DNA of 35,898 bases, taken from positions 1 to 35,898 of the forward strand of contig NZ_AYKS02000011.1 in assembly GCF_000496755.2 (NCBI RefSeq). Reading direction: 5' to 3'. The notes beneath the pieces are model-generated. The model saw nothing but the letters and a program-made list of their open reading frames with translations, ran no database searches and was not told the DNA's origin. The DNA is from Serratia sp. DD3 (GTDB taxonomy: Bacteria; Pseudomonadota; Gammaproteobacteria; Enterobacterales; Enterobacteriaceae). Positions 7,518 through 16,073 of the stretch are shown here, piece after piece. Position 1 is the stretch's first letter, and every line of letters begins with the position of its first letter. Position numbers and translations under genes: made by a program.

Positions 7518-8120
7518 ATGAATTGGATAACCCCACCCCTGATAGTGGCACCTGTGGCGCATGCGACACAGCGGCTACGCCTGTTGCTGAACGTCATGAT
7601 GTTCAGCGTCTTACTTTTTGGCAGCGTCACTGCCTTGGCGAATACCGCTTTGCCACTGAACTTCCACCAGGTTTCACCTGAAATCTACCGTTCAGCGCAG
7701 CCTGACGTAGCTCAGATGAAGGCCGTTGAGCAGCAGGGGATCAAAACCGTACTCAACCTGCGCCAGTGGAATGATGATGACAGTGAAGCCAAAGGTACCC
7801 ATCTGGTGTTGCGCCGCGTGCCGATCAATGCGGCAGTGATCAATGACGACAAAGTGGTGAGCGCCTTGCGGGAAGTCCGTTTTGCTCAAAAACCGCTACT
7901 GGTGCATTGCTGGCATGGGAGTGACCGCACCGGCTTGGTGGTTGCCATGTATCGCCTGGTGTTTGAACAGGCCAGCAAAGCTGAGGTATTAGCCGAGTTG
8001 CGCCAGCCACAATTCGGTTACCACGAAAGTTATTATCCAAATATTGCTCGTTATATCAGTAGCGTTAATGTTGACCAGATCCGGCAACGGGTTCTGGCCG
8101 ATAATCCTCGGCAGTCTTAA
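7518..8120 (+). CDS. Probable exported Cys-based (tyrosine/dual-specificity) phosphatase
   Basis: The product contains LLVHCWHGSDRTGLVVAMY, the HCxxGxxR phosphatase loop (Cys131 and Arg137 counted from 7518), preceded by the usual VSPEIYRSAQP and IKTVLNLRQWNDD segments of DSP-like phosphatases. It should remove phosphate from phosphotyrosine, phosphoserine or another phosphoester. A hydrophobic stretch, NVMMFSVLLFGSVTALA, followed by NTALP looks like a signal peptide, suggesting export to the periplasm. The start is uncertain: ATG 7518 gives a long N-terminal tail and only weak GGAA upstream; ATG 7596 would leave a signal lacking basic residues. It appears to be a single-gene unit. The natural substrate cannot be told from sequence. 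Confidence 0.8.
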   Translation: MNWITPPLIVAPVAHATQRLRLLLNVMMFSVLLFGSVTALANTALPLNFHQVSPEIYRSAQPDVAQMKAVEQQGIKTVLNLRQWNDDDSEAKGTHLVLRRVPINAAVINDDKVVSALREVRFAQKPLLVHCWHGSDRTGLVVAMYRLVFEQASKAEVLAELRQPQFGYHESYYPNIARYISSVNVDQIRQRVLADNPRQS

Positions 8121-8130
8121 TTCTCTAGCA

Positions 8131-8166
8131 GTGGGAGGGGCATTCCCCCTAACCCCAGAAAAGGGG
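8131..8166. other. G/C-tract hairpins after the phosphatase gene
   Basis: AGGGG (8136-8140) can pair with CCCCT (8146-8150), and CCCC (8153-8156) with GGGG (8163-8166). Alternating G and C tracts allow mutually exclusive foldings. No U-run follows directly, so termination is possible but not clear. Confidence 0.35.
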
Positions 8167-8294
8167 AGATGGTCCTTCTTCCCCAGCTATTTTTGCCTTT
8201 CAGCACATAACAATATCACCATCAGCGCGATTGCTATTTCGTATTCTTGCCCGAACTCTTCTACACTTCTCTATCCACACTCATTCAAATCGCT

Positions 8295-8317
8295 GTTTTA
8301 AATGGCGATGGGTATTA
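8295..8317 (+). repeat. Dispersed intergenic repeat copy (short)
   Basis: TTTTAAATGGCGATGGGTAT matches the same family as 7327-7367 and 27487-27510, most closely the latter. It lies just before the ybgA ribosome site. Confidence 0.4.
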
Positions 8318-8345
8318 ACATTTTTTGGCTAGGGAGAGAGATAAC

Positions 8346-9299
8346 ATGAGCGACAAGATCCTTATCGGTATCAGTGCTTGCCTGCTGGGTAATCCGGTAC
8401 GGTTTGACGGTGGTCATAAGCGCTGTGAGTTTGCAATTGATCAACTGTCACCCTATGTGCAGTTTGAGCCTATTTGCCCGGAAATGGCCATTGGTATGCC
8501 TACTCCCCGCCCGGCATTGCGTTTGGTTAAAAAACAGCAACAAACTCTGTTGTGTCATAGCAGTGATCATCAGGTGGATGTCACGGACAAAATGCAGCAA
8601 TTTTCACAGCAGCGTGTCGCTAACTTAACCCATCTGTGTGGTTATATTGTCTGTGCAAAATCCCCCAGTTGTGGGATGGAGCGAGTCAAGGTTTATGATG
8701 AAAATGGCGCAGGGGCGCGTAAAAGTGGCGTGGGGCTGTTTACCGCTGAGTTATTGCGCCAGATGCCTTGGTTACCGATAGAGGAAGATGGCCGTTTGAA
8801 TGACGCCGAGTTACGGGAAAACTTTGCCGAACGGGTGTTTGCGCTACATGAGTTGAATCTATTATGGCGGCAGGGATTGACCCGTGGGGGCCTGATTGCC
8901 TATCACAGCCGTTATAAACTGATATTACTGGCACATTCACAGCCCGGTTCCCGAGAGTTAGGGCGTTTTGTGGCAGAGATTGAACGCTGGGATAAACTGG
9001 AGGAGTTTGCTGTGGAGTACCGCCAACGCCTGATGGCGATACTGCAACACAAGGCAACCCGGCGTAATCACACCAATGTGCTGATGCATGTGCAAGGCTA
9101 TTTCCGTCCGCACCTTAATACCGCGCAACGCCAGGAATTGGCTCAGTTGATTGAGCGCTATCGCCAGGGGGTACAGCCGTTGCTGGCACCAATAACGCTG
9201 TTGAAACACTATATGGCTGAATTTCCTGATAGCTATCTGGCACAGCAGCGCTATTTTGATCCTTACCCAGAAGCACTGCGCCTGCGTTATGGCCACTAA
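8346..9299 (+). CDS. ybgA: DUF523 (TudS-like)-DUF1722 fusion protein, YbgA family
   Basis: The 317-residue protein has two domains. Residues 1 to about 150 are DUF523: ISACLLGNPVRFDGGHKRC, PICPEMAIGMPTPRP and VCAKSPSCGMERV. Cys12, Cys44 and Cys109 are the likely ligands of the [4Fe-4S] cluster known in TudS thiouracil desulfidases. Residues about 180 to 317 are DUF1722 (YRQRLMAILQHKATRRNHTN, VLMHVQGYFRPHL), which alone makes up the shorter E. coli YbgA as I remember it. The likely role is desulfuration of a thiopyrimidine, with DUF1722 possibly binding the nucleotide or RNA; that is inference from the family. ATG 8346 follows AGGGAGAGAG; an in-frame TTG at 8325 is less likely. It is followed 15 nt later by phrB, probably one operon. 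Confidence 0.85.
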   Translation: MSDKILIGISACLLGNPVRFDGGHKRCEFAIDQLSPYVQFEPICPEMAIGMPTPRPALRLVKKQQQTLLCHSSDHQVDVTDKMQQFSQQRVANLTHLCGYIVCAKSPSCGMERVKVYDENGAGARKSGVGLFTAELLRQMPWLPIEEDGRLNDAELRENFAERVFALHELNLLWRQGLTRGGLIAYHSRYKLILLAHSQPGSRELGRFVAEIERWDKLEEFAVEYRQRLMAILQHKATRRNHTNVLMHVQGYFRPHLNTAQRQELAQLIERYRQGVQPLLAPITLLKHYMAEFPDSYLAQQRYFDPYPEALRLRYGH

Positions 9300-9314
9300 T
9301 AAGCAAGGAGTGTG

Positions 9315-10760
9315 ATGACCACGCATCTGGTTTGGTTGCGCAATGATCTGCGCATTACCGACAATAAAGCTCTGTATGCCGCCTGCGCTGATCCACAAGC
9401 GCGGGTGATGGCGCTGTATATCGCGACACCGCAACAGTGGCGGCAACACAATATGTCCCCGCGTCAGGCGGCTTTTATTCACGCCCATCTACGGCAACTG
9501 CAGCAGGTGCTGGGGGCTCGGGGGATAGAACTGGTTTGCCACCAATGCGGTAATTTTGCTGAGTCGGCACAGTGGCTGGTGGAGTTTTGCCAGCAGCAAC
9601 AAGTTTCAGCCCTGTTTTATAACCGCCAATATGAGTTCAATGAACGCCAGCGCGATAGCGGGGTTGAACAAGCATTGCAAGGGCAGGTGAGTTGTCATGG
9701 TTTTGATGACAGCCTGTTACTGCCGCCCGGTAGTGTGCAAACCGCTAAGGGCGAGATGTATCAGGTTTTCACCCCATTTCGTCATACCTTTATTCAGCGG
9801 CTGCTGGCGTCGGAAACCACGGTATTACCAGCCCCCTCCTCACGGGGGCCTGCATGCCAGTTTACGCTGCCTGACAAGTTTGATTATCCCTTTGAGGAGG
9901 TGAGTGACGGCTATCCGGTGGGTGAACAGGCAGCACTACAAAGGTTACGTGCATTTTGCCGTGAGCAAGTGTCTGACTATGCTAAACAGCGCGACTTGCC
10001 CGCCATTAATGGCACCAGCAATTTGTCGCCTTATCTGGTGATCGGTGTGCTCTCTCCGCGTCAGTGTCTTAACCGCTTGCGGGTGGAGTGCCCGGATGTG
10101 TTGGAAAACCCGCAAAGTGGCGCTTTTTGTTGGTTAAATGAATTGATCTGGCGGGAGTTTTATCGCCATTTGATCGTTGCCTATCCCGCGTTATGTCAAC
10201 ATCGTCCTTTTATCCCGTGGACCGATAACCTGAGCTGGAGCGATAACCCATCCGCGTTACAGGCTTGGCAGCAAGGCCTGACCGGTTATCCGATTGTGGA
10301 TGCCGCTATGCGTCAGCTTAATCAAACGGGGTGGATGCATAACCGGTTACGGATGGTCAGCGCCAGTTTTCTGGTTAAAGATCTGTTGATCGACTGGCGT
10401 GCTGGTGAACGTTATTTTATGTCGCAATTGTTGGATGGTGACCTGGCGGCCAATAATGGTGGTTGGCAGTGGGCGGCATCAACAGGAACCGATGCTGCAC
10501 CCTATTTCCGCATCTTTAACCCGACCACGCAGGGGAAACGTTTTGATCCCCAAGGTGTTTTTATCCGTAAATGGCTCCCAGAGCTGGCACAGGTACCCGA
10601 CAGTGAGATCCACCACCCCCATCGTTGGGCACAAAAGCAACGGGTGGTGTTGGACTACCCGCAACCGATAGTCGATCATCAGCAGGCCAGATTGAATACC
10701 TTGGCCCGCTTTGAGGCAGCGAAAAGCCAAGGGACGCAGGTGTTAAGGCCAGAGTGTTAA
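9315..10760 (+). CDS. phrB: Deoxyribodipyrimidine photolyase PhrB
   Basis: The 481-residue class I CPD photolyase repairs UV-induced cyclobutane pyrimidine dimers in DNA using blue or near-UV light, with FAD and an antenna pigment. It opens TTHLVWLRNDLRITDNKALY (antenna domain). The C-terminal FAD/DNA domain has WLNELIWREFYRHLI, GYPIVDAAMRQLNQTGWMHN, and DGDLAANNGGWQWAASTGTD, close to E. coli PhrB. AAGGAG (9305-9310) favours ATG 9315 over GTG 9312. The C-terminus lies in a 14-bp tandem duplication and its stop overlaps the stop of the convergent azlD by 4 bp. Confidence 0.96.
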   Translation: MTTHLVWLRNDLRITDNKALYAACADPQARVMALYIATPQQWRQHNMSPRQAAFIHAHLRQLQQVLGARGIELVCHQCGNFAESAQWLVEFCQQQQVSALFYNRQYEFNERQRDSGVEQALQGQVSCHGFDDSLLLPPGSVQTAKGEMYQVFTPFRHTFIQRLLASETTVLPAPSSRGPACQFTLPDKFDYPFEEVSDGYPVGEQAALQRLRAFCREQVSDYAKQRDLPAINGTSNLSPYLVIGVLSPRQCLNRLRVECPDVLENPQSGAFCWLNELIWREFYRHLIVAYPALCQHRPFIPWTDNLSWSDNPSALQAWQQGLTGYPIVDAAMRQLNQTGWMHNRLRMVSASFLVKDLLIDWRAGERYFMSQLLDGDLAANNGGWQWAASTGTDAAPYFRIFNPTTQGKRFDPQGVFIRKWLPELAQVPDSEIHHPHRWAQKQRVVLDYPQPIVDHQQARLNTLARFEAAKSQGTQVLRPEC

Positions 10761-10767
10761 GGCCAGA
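10741..10767. repeat. 14-bp tandem duplication at the phrB/azlD convergent ends
   Basis: TGTTAAGGCCAGA occurs at 10741-10753 and again at 10755-10767, one base apart. The second copy supplies both the phrB TAA (10758-10760) and the azlD TAA (minus strand, 10759-10757). Confidence 0.8.
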
Positions 10768-11080
10768 AATGAAGGATTAAAACATAGGACAACACGCCAA
10801 GCGTGATACTCAGCAGCACATTACGTAGCATCAGGTGTACTGCGGTGATAAGCAACGCCGGGATAATAAAATGTATGCTTTGCTGGATCTGGTGCATTTT
10901 AATCATGCCGGATGAGTAAATCACCAGAATAAACATCATCACCAGTGGGAAGCGCTGTCGAATATAAATGGCAAAGCCATTCATGGTTAATTTTTTTTCA
11001 AACGCGAAAGGCAGCGCGCGCAGCAAGAAGGTCACTATCCCCATCACCAGGATCACTGACAAAATATAATAATTACTCAC
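10757..11080 (-). CDS. azlD: AzlD-family branched-chain amino acid exporter subunit
   Basis: The 107-residue hydrophobic protein has about four membrane segments: YYILSVILVMGIVTFLLRAL, then VMMFILVIYSSGM, FIIPALLITAVHLM, and VLLSITLGVLSYVLIL. The early TFLLRALPF is typical of AzlD. It is the small partner of AzlC, which together export branched-chain amino acids or azaleucine in characterised systems (AzlCD, YgaZH). Its start overlaps the azlC stop by 8 nt, so the two are coupled. Its stop overlaps that of phrB from the other strand. The substrate here is unknown. Confidence 0.85.
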   Translation of the reverse strand: MSNYYILSVILVMGIVTFLLRALPFAFEKKLTMNGFAIYIRQRFPLVMMFILVIYSSGMIKMHQIQQSIHFIIPALLITAVHLMLRNVLLSITLGVLSYVLILHFWP

Positions 11081-11750
11081 TGAGTATCACTCCGTTTCTT
11101 TCGGTAATTTTGTACTGCAGATAGAACATCACCAAGGCGCACAAACTGGCGCAAATCAGGAAAGTATCGGGGAAAAATAGCCAGGCAAACAAGCAACTGC
11201 CACCGGCGATAACTAACGCACTGAACGAGAAATTGTTTTTTAGTTGCTCAATAAAAAGCACGATAAACAGCGCAGTTAAAGAAAAATCCAGACCAGCGAT
11301 CGGCGGGATCTGATCCGCCAGCATGATTCCCAACACTGTACCCAGCACCCAGTAACCATGATTCAGCATGACGATAATCAAGGCTTCTCGCTTGTTAAGC
11401 GTCTTATAACTGGTGAGCAGGGAGTAACTTTCGTCAGTAATGCAGAAGATGAAATAGAGTTTTTTTAACCAGGTGTCAGGCATCAGGTTGATCAGGGACA
11501 TGCCATAAAACAGGTGGCGGAAGTTGACCAATAACGTCGCGATAGCGATATCGAGTAACGAGTTGGCCGCCAGTACCATGGGAATAGCCAGAAACTGAAT
11601 GGCACCAGCAAACACCAACAGGCTGAATAGCGGTGCAAAGTACCATGGTATCCCCTCAGTGGACATCAGGAAGCCAAAAACCATCCCTAAAGGGATATAG
11701 CCCAACATCACCGGTAGCGTTAGTTTGAAATAGTAACTTGCTGTATTCAT
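11073..11750 (-). CDS. azlC: AzlC-family branched-chain amino acid exporter subunit
   Basis: The 225-residue polytopic membrane protein begins MNTASYYFKLTLPVMLGYIP. GMVFGFLMSTEGIPWYFAPL and FLAIPMVLAANSLLDIAIAT follow, then NFRHLFYGMSL and CITDESYSLL, all typical of AzlC/YgaZ. The conserved NxRHxxYG and DExY motifs support the family call. ATG 11750 is preferred, with an in-frame GTG at 11762 as alternative; neither has a strong ribosome site. It forms an operon with azlD, convergent to phrB and divergent from ybgI. An AATTAATT palindromic core lies in the intergenic space (11890-11897) and could be an operator. E. coli, as I remember it, has no azlCD here. Confidence 0.88.
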   Translation of the reverse strand: MNTASYYFKLTLPVMLGYIPLGMVFGFLMSTEGIPWYFAPLFSLLVFAGAIQFLAIPMVLAANSLLDIAIATLLVNFRHLFYGMSLINLMPDTWLKKLYFIFCITDESYSLLTSYKTLNKREALIIVMLNHGYWVLGTVLGIMLADQIPPIAGLDFSLTALFIVLFIEQLKNNFSFSALVIAGGSCLFAWLFFPDTFLICASLCALVMFYLQYKITERNGVILSE

Positions 11751-11974
11751 TTGAATAAACACCGACAGTGATTGACGACAGGTTGCGAGTTATTGGTGGG
11801 TTTATAGCGTGGTACAGCGATCGTTTTCCGTGTTTGTTGCATGATGGCGTCCAAATGCTCCCTGACTGAATTCACCAGTATACGGATCAATTAATTGGTG
11901 AGGATATTTTTCTTTAACCCAACCAATATGCTCTAATCTTGGGTAATTTGGCTATAACCAAAAGTGAGAATGAT

Positions 11975-12718
11975 ATGCATAACCTGGATCTGGAAAATCT
12001 GCTCAACACTGAGCTCAATTGTGCGGCGTTTCAAGATTATGCGCCGAATGGCCTGCAGGTAGAAGGGCGTTCACAAGTGCAGCGCATTGTCACCGGGGTC
12101 ACCGCTTGCCAGGCGTTGCTGGATGCAGCAGTGGAACAGCAAGCTGATGCGGTTATTGTGCATCATGGCTATTTCTGGAAAAACGAAGCGCCAGCGGTGC
12201 GTGGCATGAAACGCAACCGGCTGAAAACCTTACTGAGCCATGACATCAATCTGTATGGTTATCACTTGCCGTTGGATGCCCATCCTACATTGGGCAATAA
12301 CGCCCAGTTGGCTCAATTGTTAGGTATTCGGGAACGGGGTCAAATAGAGCCGTTAGTGCCATACGGTGAATTTGAACCGCCGTTAAGCGCAAGTGAGCTG
12401 CAACAGCGGCTGGAAACTCGCCTTGGCCGGGCAATATTGCACTGTGGTGATCATGCACCACAACTTATCCGTAGTGTGGCCTGGTGTACTGGTGGTGGCC
12501 AAGGGTTTATCGACAGCGCTGCACAGTTTGGTGCTGATGCCTTTATCAGTGGTGAAGTGTCTGAACAAACCATTCATACCGCCCGGGAGATGGGTATCCA
12601 CTTTTTTGCTGCGGGTCATCATGCCACTGAACGGGTGGGCATCAAGGCGCTGGGTGAGTGGTTGGCACAACAGCACGGTTTTGATGTTCGCTTTATTGAT
12701 ATCCCCAATCCTGCCTGA
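11975..12718 (+). CDS. ybgI: NIF3-family dinuclear-metal protein YbgI
   Basis: The 247-residue protein is close to E. coli YbgI (247). Metal-binding motifs are visible: AVIVHHGYFW (two His), HLPLDAHPTLGNN (Asp, His) and AAGHHATERVG (His, Glu). The family forms hexameric rings with two metals per subunit; its cellular substrate is unsettled, so I give no reaction. ATG 11975 is chosen to match the E. coli start; an in-frame upstream start at 11939 would add 12 unconserved residues. It is separated by 224 bp from pxpB, which it also precedes in E. coli. Confidence 0.93.
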   Translation: MHNLDLENLLNTELNCAAFQDYAPNGLQVEGRSQVQRIVTGVTACQALLDAAVEQQADAVIVHHGYFWKNEAPAVRGMKRNRLKTLLSHDINLYGYHLPLDAHPTLGNNAQLAQLLGIRERGQIEPLVPYGEFEPPLSASELQQRLETRLGRAILHCGDHAPQLIRSVAWCTGGGQGFIDSAAQFGADAFISGEVSEQTIHTAREMGIHFFAAGHHATERVGIKALGEWLAQQHGFDVRFIDIPNPA

Positions 12719-12727
12719 CAACCGGTT

Positions 12728-12744
12728 AGGGGCAATATGCCCCT
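12728..12744. other. Hairpin after ybgI, possible weak terminator
   Basis: AGGGGCA (12728-12734) and TGCCCCT (12738-12744) form a perfect 7-bp stem with a 3-nt loop, 10 nt after the ybgI stop. The downstream sequence GTTCAATAT lacks a proper U-run, so termination efficiency is doubtful. Confidence 0.45.
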
Positions 12745-12763
12745 GTTCAATATGCTGTGCGTT

Positions 12764-12808
12764 GATATCCCCATTCACTCAAAGTGCCAATACCCCGCAG
12801 CTTGAGTG
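12764..12808 (-). repeat. Dispersed intergenic repeat, two adjacent degenerate half-copies
   Basis: On the minus strand, CACTCAAGCTGCGGGGTATT and CACTTTGAGTGAATGGGGAT follow each other. Each resembles the CTTGAA-GACGGGTAT part of the repeat family seen at 7327-7367. Confidence 0.35.
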
Positions 12809-12942
12809 ACCACTGGCATATTGACAGCCAGCCTCTGCTCGCGCATAACTGTCAAGTTTTGTAAGTCATTAACTCCCTAAGCATTGTAAGTGATAGGCGG
12901 GCGGTTTTATGCTGGAAAAATGCTGGGGATAAGGAGATTAAG

Positions 12943-13599
12943 GTGCAACGAGCACGATATTACCTGCTAGGGGAACGCGCTGTAGTGCTTGAATTGGCAC
13001 CCCCGGTGACGCTGCAGAGCCAGCAGCGTATTTGGGCGTTGGCAGAAAAACTGAACCACCATCAGGATGTGCGGGAAGTGGTCCCGGGGATGAATAACCT
13101 GATGTTGTTACTGTATACGCCACAGGCCGATGCCGAAGCAATGCTGGCGTTATTACGTCAGGGGTGGGAAGAGAAGGAGTGTCTGGTGCCGGAGTCCCGT
13201 GAGGTGGATATTCCGGTGGTTTATGGTGGTGAGTATGGTCCGGATCTGGCGGAGGTGGCACAGCACACTGGCCTGACTATGCGCCAGGTGGTGGAATGCC
13301 ACTCCTCAGTGACTTATGTGGTCTATTTTCTCGGGTTCCAACCCGGTTTTACTTATCTGGGGGGGATGCCAGAACGGTTGGCAACACCGCGCCGGGCGGT
13401 TCCTCGCTTGTCGGTGGCTGCTGGGTCAGTGGGTATTGGTGGCGGGCAAACCGGCATCTATCCCCTTGTGACCCCTGGGGGATGGCAATTGATTGGCCGC
13501 ACGCCACTGGCGCTGTTTAATCCCCATGAAATGCCACCGACGCTATTGCGCCCTGGTGATAATGTGCGTTTTGTACCACAGAAGGAGGGGGTATGTTGA
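12943..13599 (+). CDS. pxpB: 5-oxoprolinase subunit PxpB
   Basis: The 218-residue KipI/PxpB-family protein starts [20 protein letters not shown], with [15 protein letters not shown]. It then has [20 protein letters not shown] and [20 protein letters not shown], the conserved family core. With PxpC and PxpA it forms the bacterial ATP-dependent 5-oxoprolinase, converting 5-oxoproline to L-glutamate in the cytoplasm. The start is GTG 12943 with AAGGAG at 12931-12936. It is first in pxpB-pxpC-pxpA-DUF969-DUF979-pcp; pxpC begins 7 nt before its stop codon ends. Confidence 0.93.
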   Translation: MQRARYYLLGERAVVLELAPPVTLQSQQRIWALAEKLNHHQDVREVVPGMNNLMLLLYTPQADAEAMLALLRQGWEEKECLVPESREVDIPVVYGGEYGPDLAEVAQHTGLTMRQVVECHSSVTYVVYFLGFQPGFTYLGGMPERLATPRRAVPRLSVAAGSVGIGGGQTGIYPLVTPGGWQLIGRTPLALFNPHEMPPTLLRPGDNVRFVPQKEGVC

Positions 13600-14537
13600 A
13601 GATCTCGCGAGCCGGTATCTACACCACCGTGCAGGATTTAGGGCGTAATGGTTTCCGTCGGTTAGGCATCAGCCAAGGGGGCGCGCTTGATATACCCGCG
13701 CTGAAAATTGCCAATCTGTTGGTGGGGAATGCGCCGGAAACCGCTGGGCTGGAAATTACCTTAGGGCAGTTCAGCGCTGAATTGACCCGTGATGGCTGGA
13801 TAGCGTTGACCGGGGCGGGTTGTGATGCTCACCTGGACGGTAAATCGTTATGGACCGGCTGGTGTTATCCGGTGAAAAAGGGTCAACGGCTGACGTTGAA
13901 AACGCCTAAATATGGCATGCGTAGTTATCTGGCTATTTCTGGCGGCATTGATGTCCCTGGTATGTTGGGGTCGCGCAGCACGGATCTCACTGCCGGTTTT
14001 GGTGGTTGGCAAGGGCGCCAGTTGAAAGATGGCGATATCTTACCTTTAGGCCAACCTCAAGCGGCCCCCACCCGTAGCGTTGGCGTGAAACAATTACTGT
14101 TCAGTAACCGGGTTCGCGCTATACCGGGCCCGGAATATGATGAGTTTAGCCCTGCGGCACAAGAGGATTTTTGGCGTACCCCATGGCAACTCAGCCCGCA
14201 AAGTAACCGAATGGGCTATCGCCTGCATGGTGGTAATGCCCTAACGCGGACCACCGAGCGTGAAATGCTGTCCCATGGTTTATTACCGGGGGTGATTCAG
14301 GTTCCGCACAGTGGTCAGCCCATCGTGTTGATGGCGGATGCTCAAACCACCGGGGGATACCCGCGTATTGCCTGCGTGATTGAGGCCGATCTCTACCATT
14401 TAGCGCAAACCCGTTTGGGGGATGTGATCCACTTTACACCTTGTACGCTGGCCGCAGCACAACACGCCAAAGCCGAGCAAGATCACTATGTTCAACAAAT
14501 TGCCTGGGGGTTAAATGAACATCGACTTAAATGCTGA
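13593..14537 (+). CDS. pxpC: 5-oxoprolinase subunit PxpC
   Basis: The 314-residue PxpC/KipA-type protein contains [20 protein letters not shown] and [19 protein letters not shown] near the start, [13 protein letters not shown] in the middle, and RMGYRLHG and [22 protein letters not shown] sequence ([14 protein letters not shown]) toward the end. These are the usual landmarks of the biotin-dependent-carboxyltransferase-like subunit. It works with PxpB and PxpA in 5-oxoproline hydrolysis. ATG 13593 overlaps pxpB by 7 nt, and its 3' end overlaps pxpA by 23 nt, a tightly coupled arrangement. Confidence 0.94.
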   Translation: MLKISRAGIYTTVQDLGRNGFRRLGISQGGALDIPALKIANLLVGNAPETAGLEITLGQFSAELTRDGWIALTGAGCDAHLDGKSLWTGWCYPVKKGQRLTLKTPKYGMRSYLAISGGIDVPGMLGSRSTDLTAGFGGWQGRQLKDGDILPLGQPQAAPTRSVGVKQLLFSNRVRAIPGPEYDEFSPAAQEDFWRTPWQLSPQSNRMGYRLHGGNALTRTTEREMLSHGLLPGVIQVPHSGQPIVLMADAQTTGGYPRIACVIEADLYHLAQTRLGDVIHFTPCTLAAAQHAKAEQDHYVQQIAWGLNEHRLKC

Positions 14538-15252
14538 TTTGGGGGAGGGCGGCGCTCATGATCAGGCATTACTGCAGTTGGTGAGTTCCGCGAATATCGC
14601 CTGTGGTTTTCATGCTGGTGATGCGCAAACCATGCGTCAGTCGGTGCGTTGGGCATTGCAGTATGGTGTTGCTATTGGCGCTCATCCCAGTTTTCCTGAC
14701 CGGGAAAACTTTGGCCGCACGCCGATGCAGTTACCAGCAGAAACCGTTTACGCCCAGGTGGTGTATCAGTTGGGAGCGTTGGCGGCGATTGCTCATACGG
14801 AGGGCGGGCGCATGGTTCATGTAAAACCGCATGGCATGTTATATAACCAGGCGGCTATAGAGCCTGCATTGGCTGACGCGATTGCCCGCGCTGTATTAGC
14901 GGTGGACCCCAAATTGTGCCTGGTGGGGTTAGCGGGCAGCGAGTTGATCCGGGCGGGTAAAAAACTGGGGTTGGTAACGCGCCAAGAGGTATTTGCTGAT
15001 CGCGGTTATCAGGCTGATGGCACGCTGGTGCCGCGTGGGCAACCCGGCGCATTGATTACTGATGAGCAACAGGCGTTGGCACAAACGCTGGAGATGGTGC
15101 GCCATCAGCGGGTGCGTACCGCGCAAGGCAGTTGGGTTGAGGTTCAGGCGGAAACCGTTTGTCTGCACGGTGATGGTGAACATGCACTGGTTTACGCGCA
15201 TAAACTGCGTGAGCTTTTTGCTGCGCATCAGATAAGTGTTAGCGCGCAATAA
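14515..15252 (+). CDS. pxpA: 5-oxoprolinase subunit PxpA (LamB/YcsF family)
   Basis: The 245-residue protein starts [20 protein letters not shown] and continues [43 protein letters not shown] and [17 protein letters not shown], a full set of PxpA motifs. It is the third subunit of ATP-dependent 5-oxoprolinase. Its ATG at 14515 lies 23 nt inside pxpC. In E. coli pxpA is followed by nei; here it is followed 89 nt later by transporter-type genes. Confidence 0.95.
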   Translation: MNIDLNADLGEGGAHDQALLQLVSSANIACGFHAGDAQTMRQSVRWALQYGVAIGAHPSFPDRENFGRTPMQLPAETVYAQVVYQLGALAAIAHTEGGRMVHVKPHGMLYNQAAIEPALADAIARAVLAVDPKLCLVGLAGSELIRAGKKLGLVTRQEVFADRGYQADGTLVPRGQPGALITDEQQALAQTLEMVRHQRVRTAQGSWVEVQAETVCLHGDGEHALVYAHKLRELFAAHQISVSAQ

Positions 15253-15341
15253 AAATAACCACTATTTAGCTAATCACATATTACCCCGACGCATTTTTGA
15301 GCTATCGCTTGGAAGGCTGAAGGGAAAAGGGGGACTTTGCT

Positions 15342-16073
15342 ATGCAACAAGTTGTCAATCTCTGGCCACTGATCGGTATTGCCGTCATTGTGGTAGGATT
15401 TTTTTTGCGTTTTAACCCAGTATTGGTGGTGATTGTCGCCGGTATTATCACCGGGCTGGCGGCAATGATGCCGTTGGCAACCATTTTGGAAAAGCTTGGC
15501 GAAGGCTTTCTTAATACACGCAATTTACCCCTGATCCTGCTGTTACCGTTGGCGGTCATTGGCTTGCTAGAGCGCCATGGCTTGAAGGAGCATGCTCAGG
15601 CGTGGATTGCCAAAATCAAGAGTGCCACCGCCGGGCGTTTGCTGATTGTTTACCTGTTTGCCCGTGAAGTGACGGCAGCAATGGGGTTGACCAGCCTAGG
15701 GGGGCACCCCCAGATGGTGCGTCCCTTGTTGGCACCGATGGCTGAAGGGGCGACGGAAAACCGTTACGGCGACCTGCCTGACTCTGTACGCTATCGGTTA
15801 CGTGCTATGTCTGCCGCAACGGATAACGTGGGGCTATTTTTTGGCGAAGATATTTTTGTCGCTTTCGGTGCAATTATCTTTATGCATAACTTTATGCAGG
15901 AATCGGCGGGGATTCAGACCGAACCGTTGCATATTGCGCTGTGGGGGATCCCAACGGCTATTTTTGCTTTCCTGATCCACGCCTTCCGTTTGCACCGCAT
16001 GGACAAGCAGTTAACCGCTGAACTGAACAAACTTAACCAGGCAGCCATGCAGGCGAAGGGAGGTAAACAATGA
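15342..16073 (+). CDS. DUF969-family membrane protein, probable 5-oxoproline transporter subunit
   Basis: The 243-residue protein has hydrophobic segments: LWPLIGIAVIVVGFFLRFNP, VLVVIVAGIITGLAAMMPLA, and LPLILLLPLAVIGLLERHGL. GLTSLGGHPQMVRPL and TDNVGLFFGEDIFVAFGAII follow. This matches the DUF969 family, which databases describe as a 5-oxoproline transporter subunit, largely from genomic context. ATG 15342 follows a G-rich ribosome site. Its stop overlaps the DUF979 start as ATGA. Location beside pxpBCA and pcp supports uptake of 5-oxoproline; transport is not shown by sequence. Confidence 0.85.
   Translation: MQQVVNLWPLIGIAVIVVGFFLRFNPVLVVIVAGIITGLAAMMPLATILEKLGEGFLNTRNLPLILLLPLAVIGLLERHGLKEHAQAWIAKIKSATAGRLLIVYLFAREVTAAMGLTSLGGHPQMVRPLLAPMAEGATENRYGDLPDSVRYRLRAMSAATDNVGLFFGEDIFVAFGAIIFMHNFMQESAGIQTEPLHIALWGIPTAIFAFLIHAFRLHRMDKQLTAELNKLNQAAMQAKGGKQ

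Noticed and set aside
8044..8301. Plus-strand frame overlapping the phosphatase 3' end and the following gap
   Set aside because: Different frame from the phosphatase, runs through G/C hairpins and a repeat; no ribosome site or recognisable motif.
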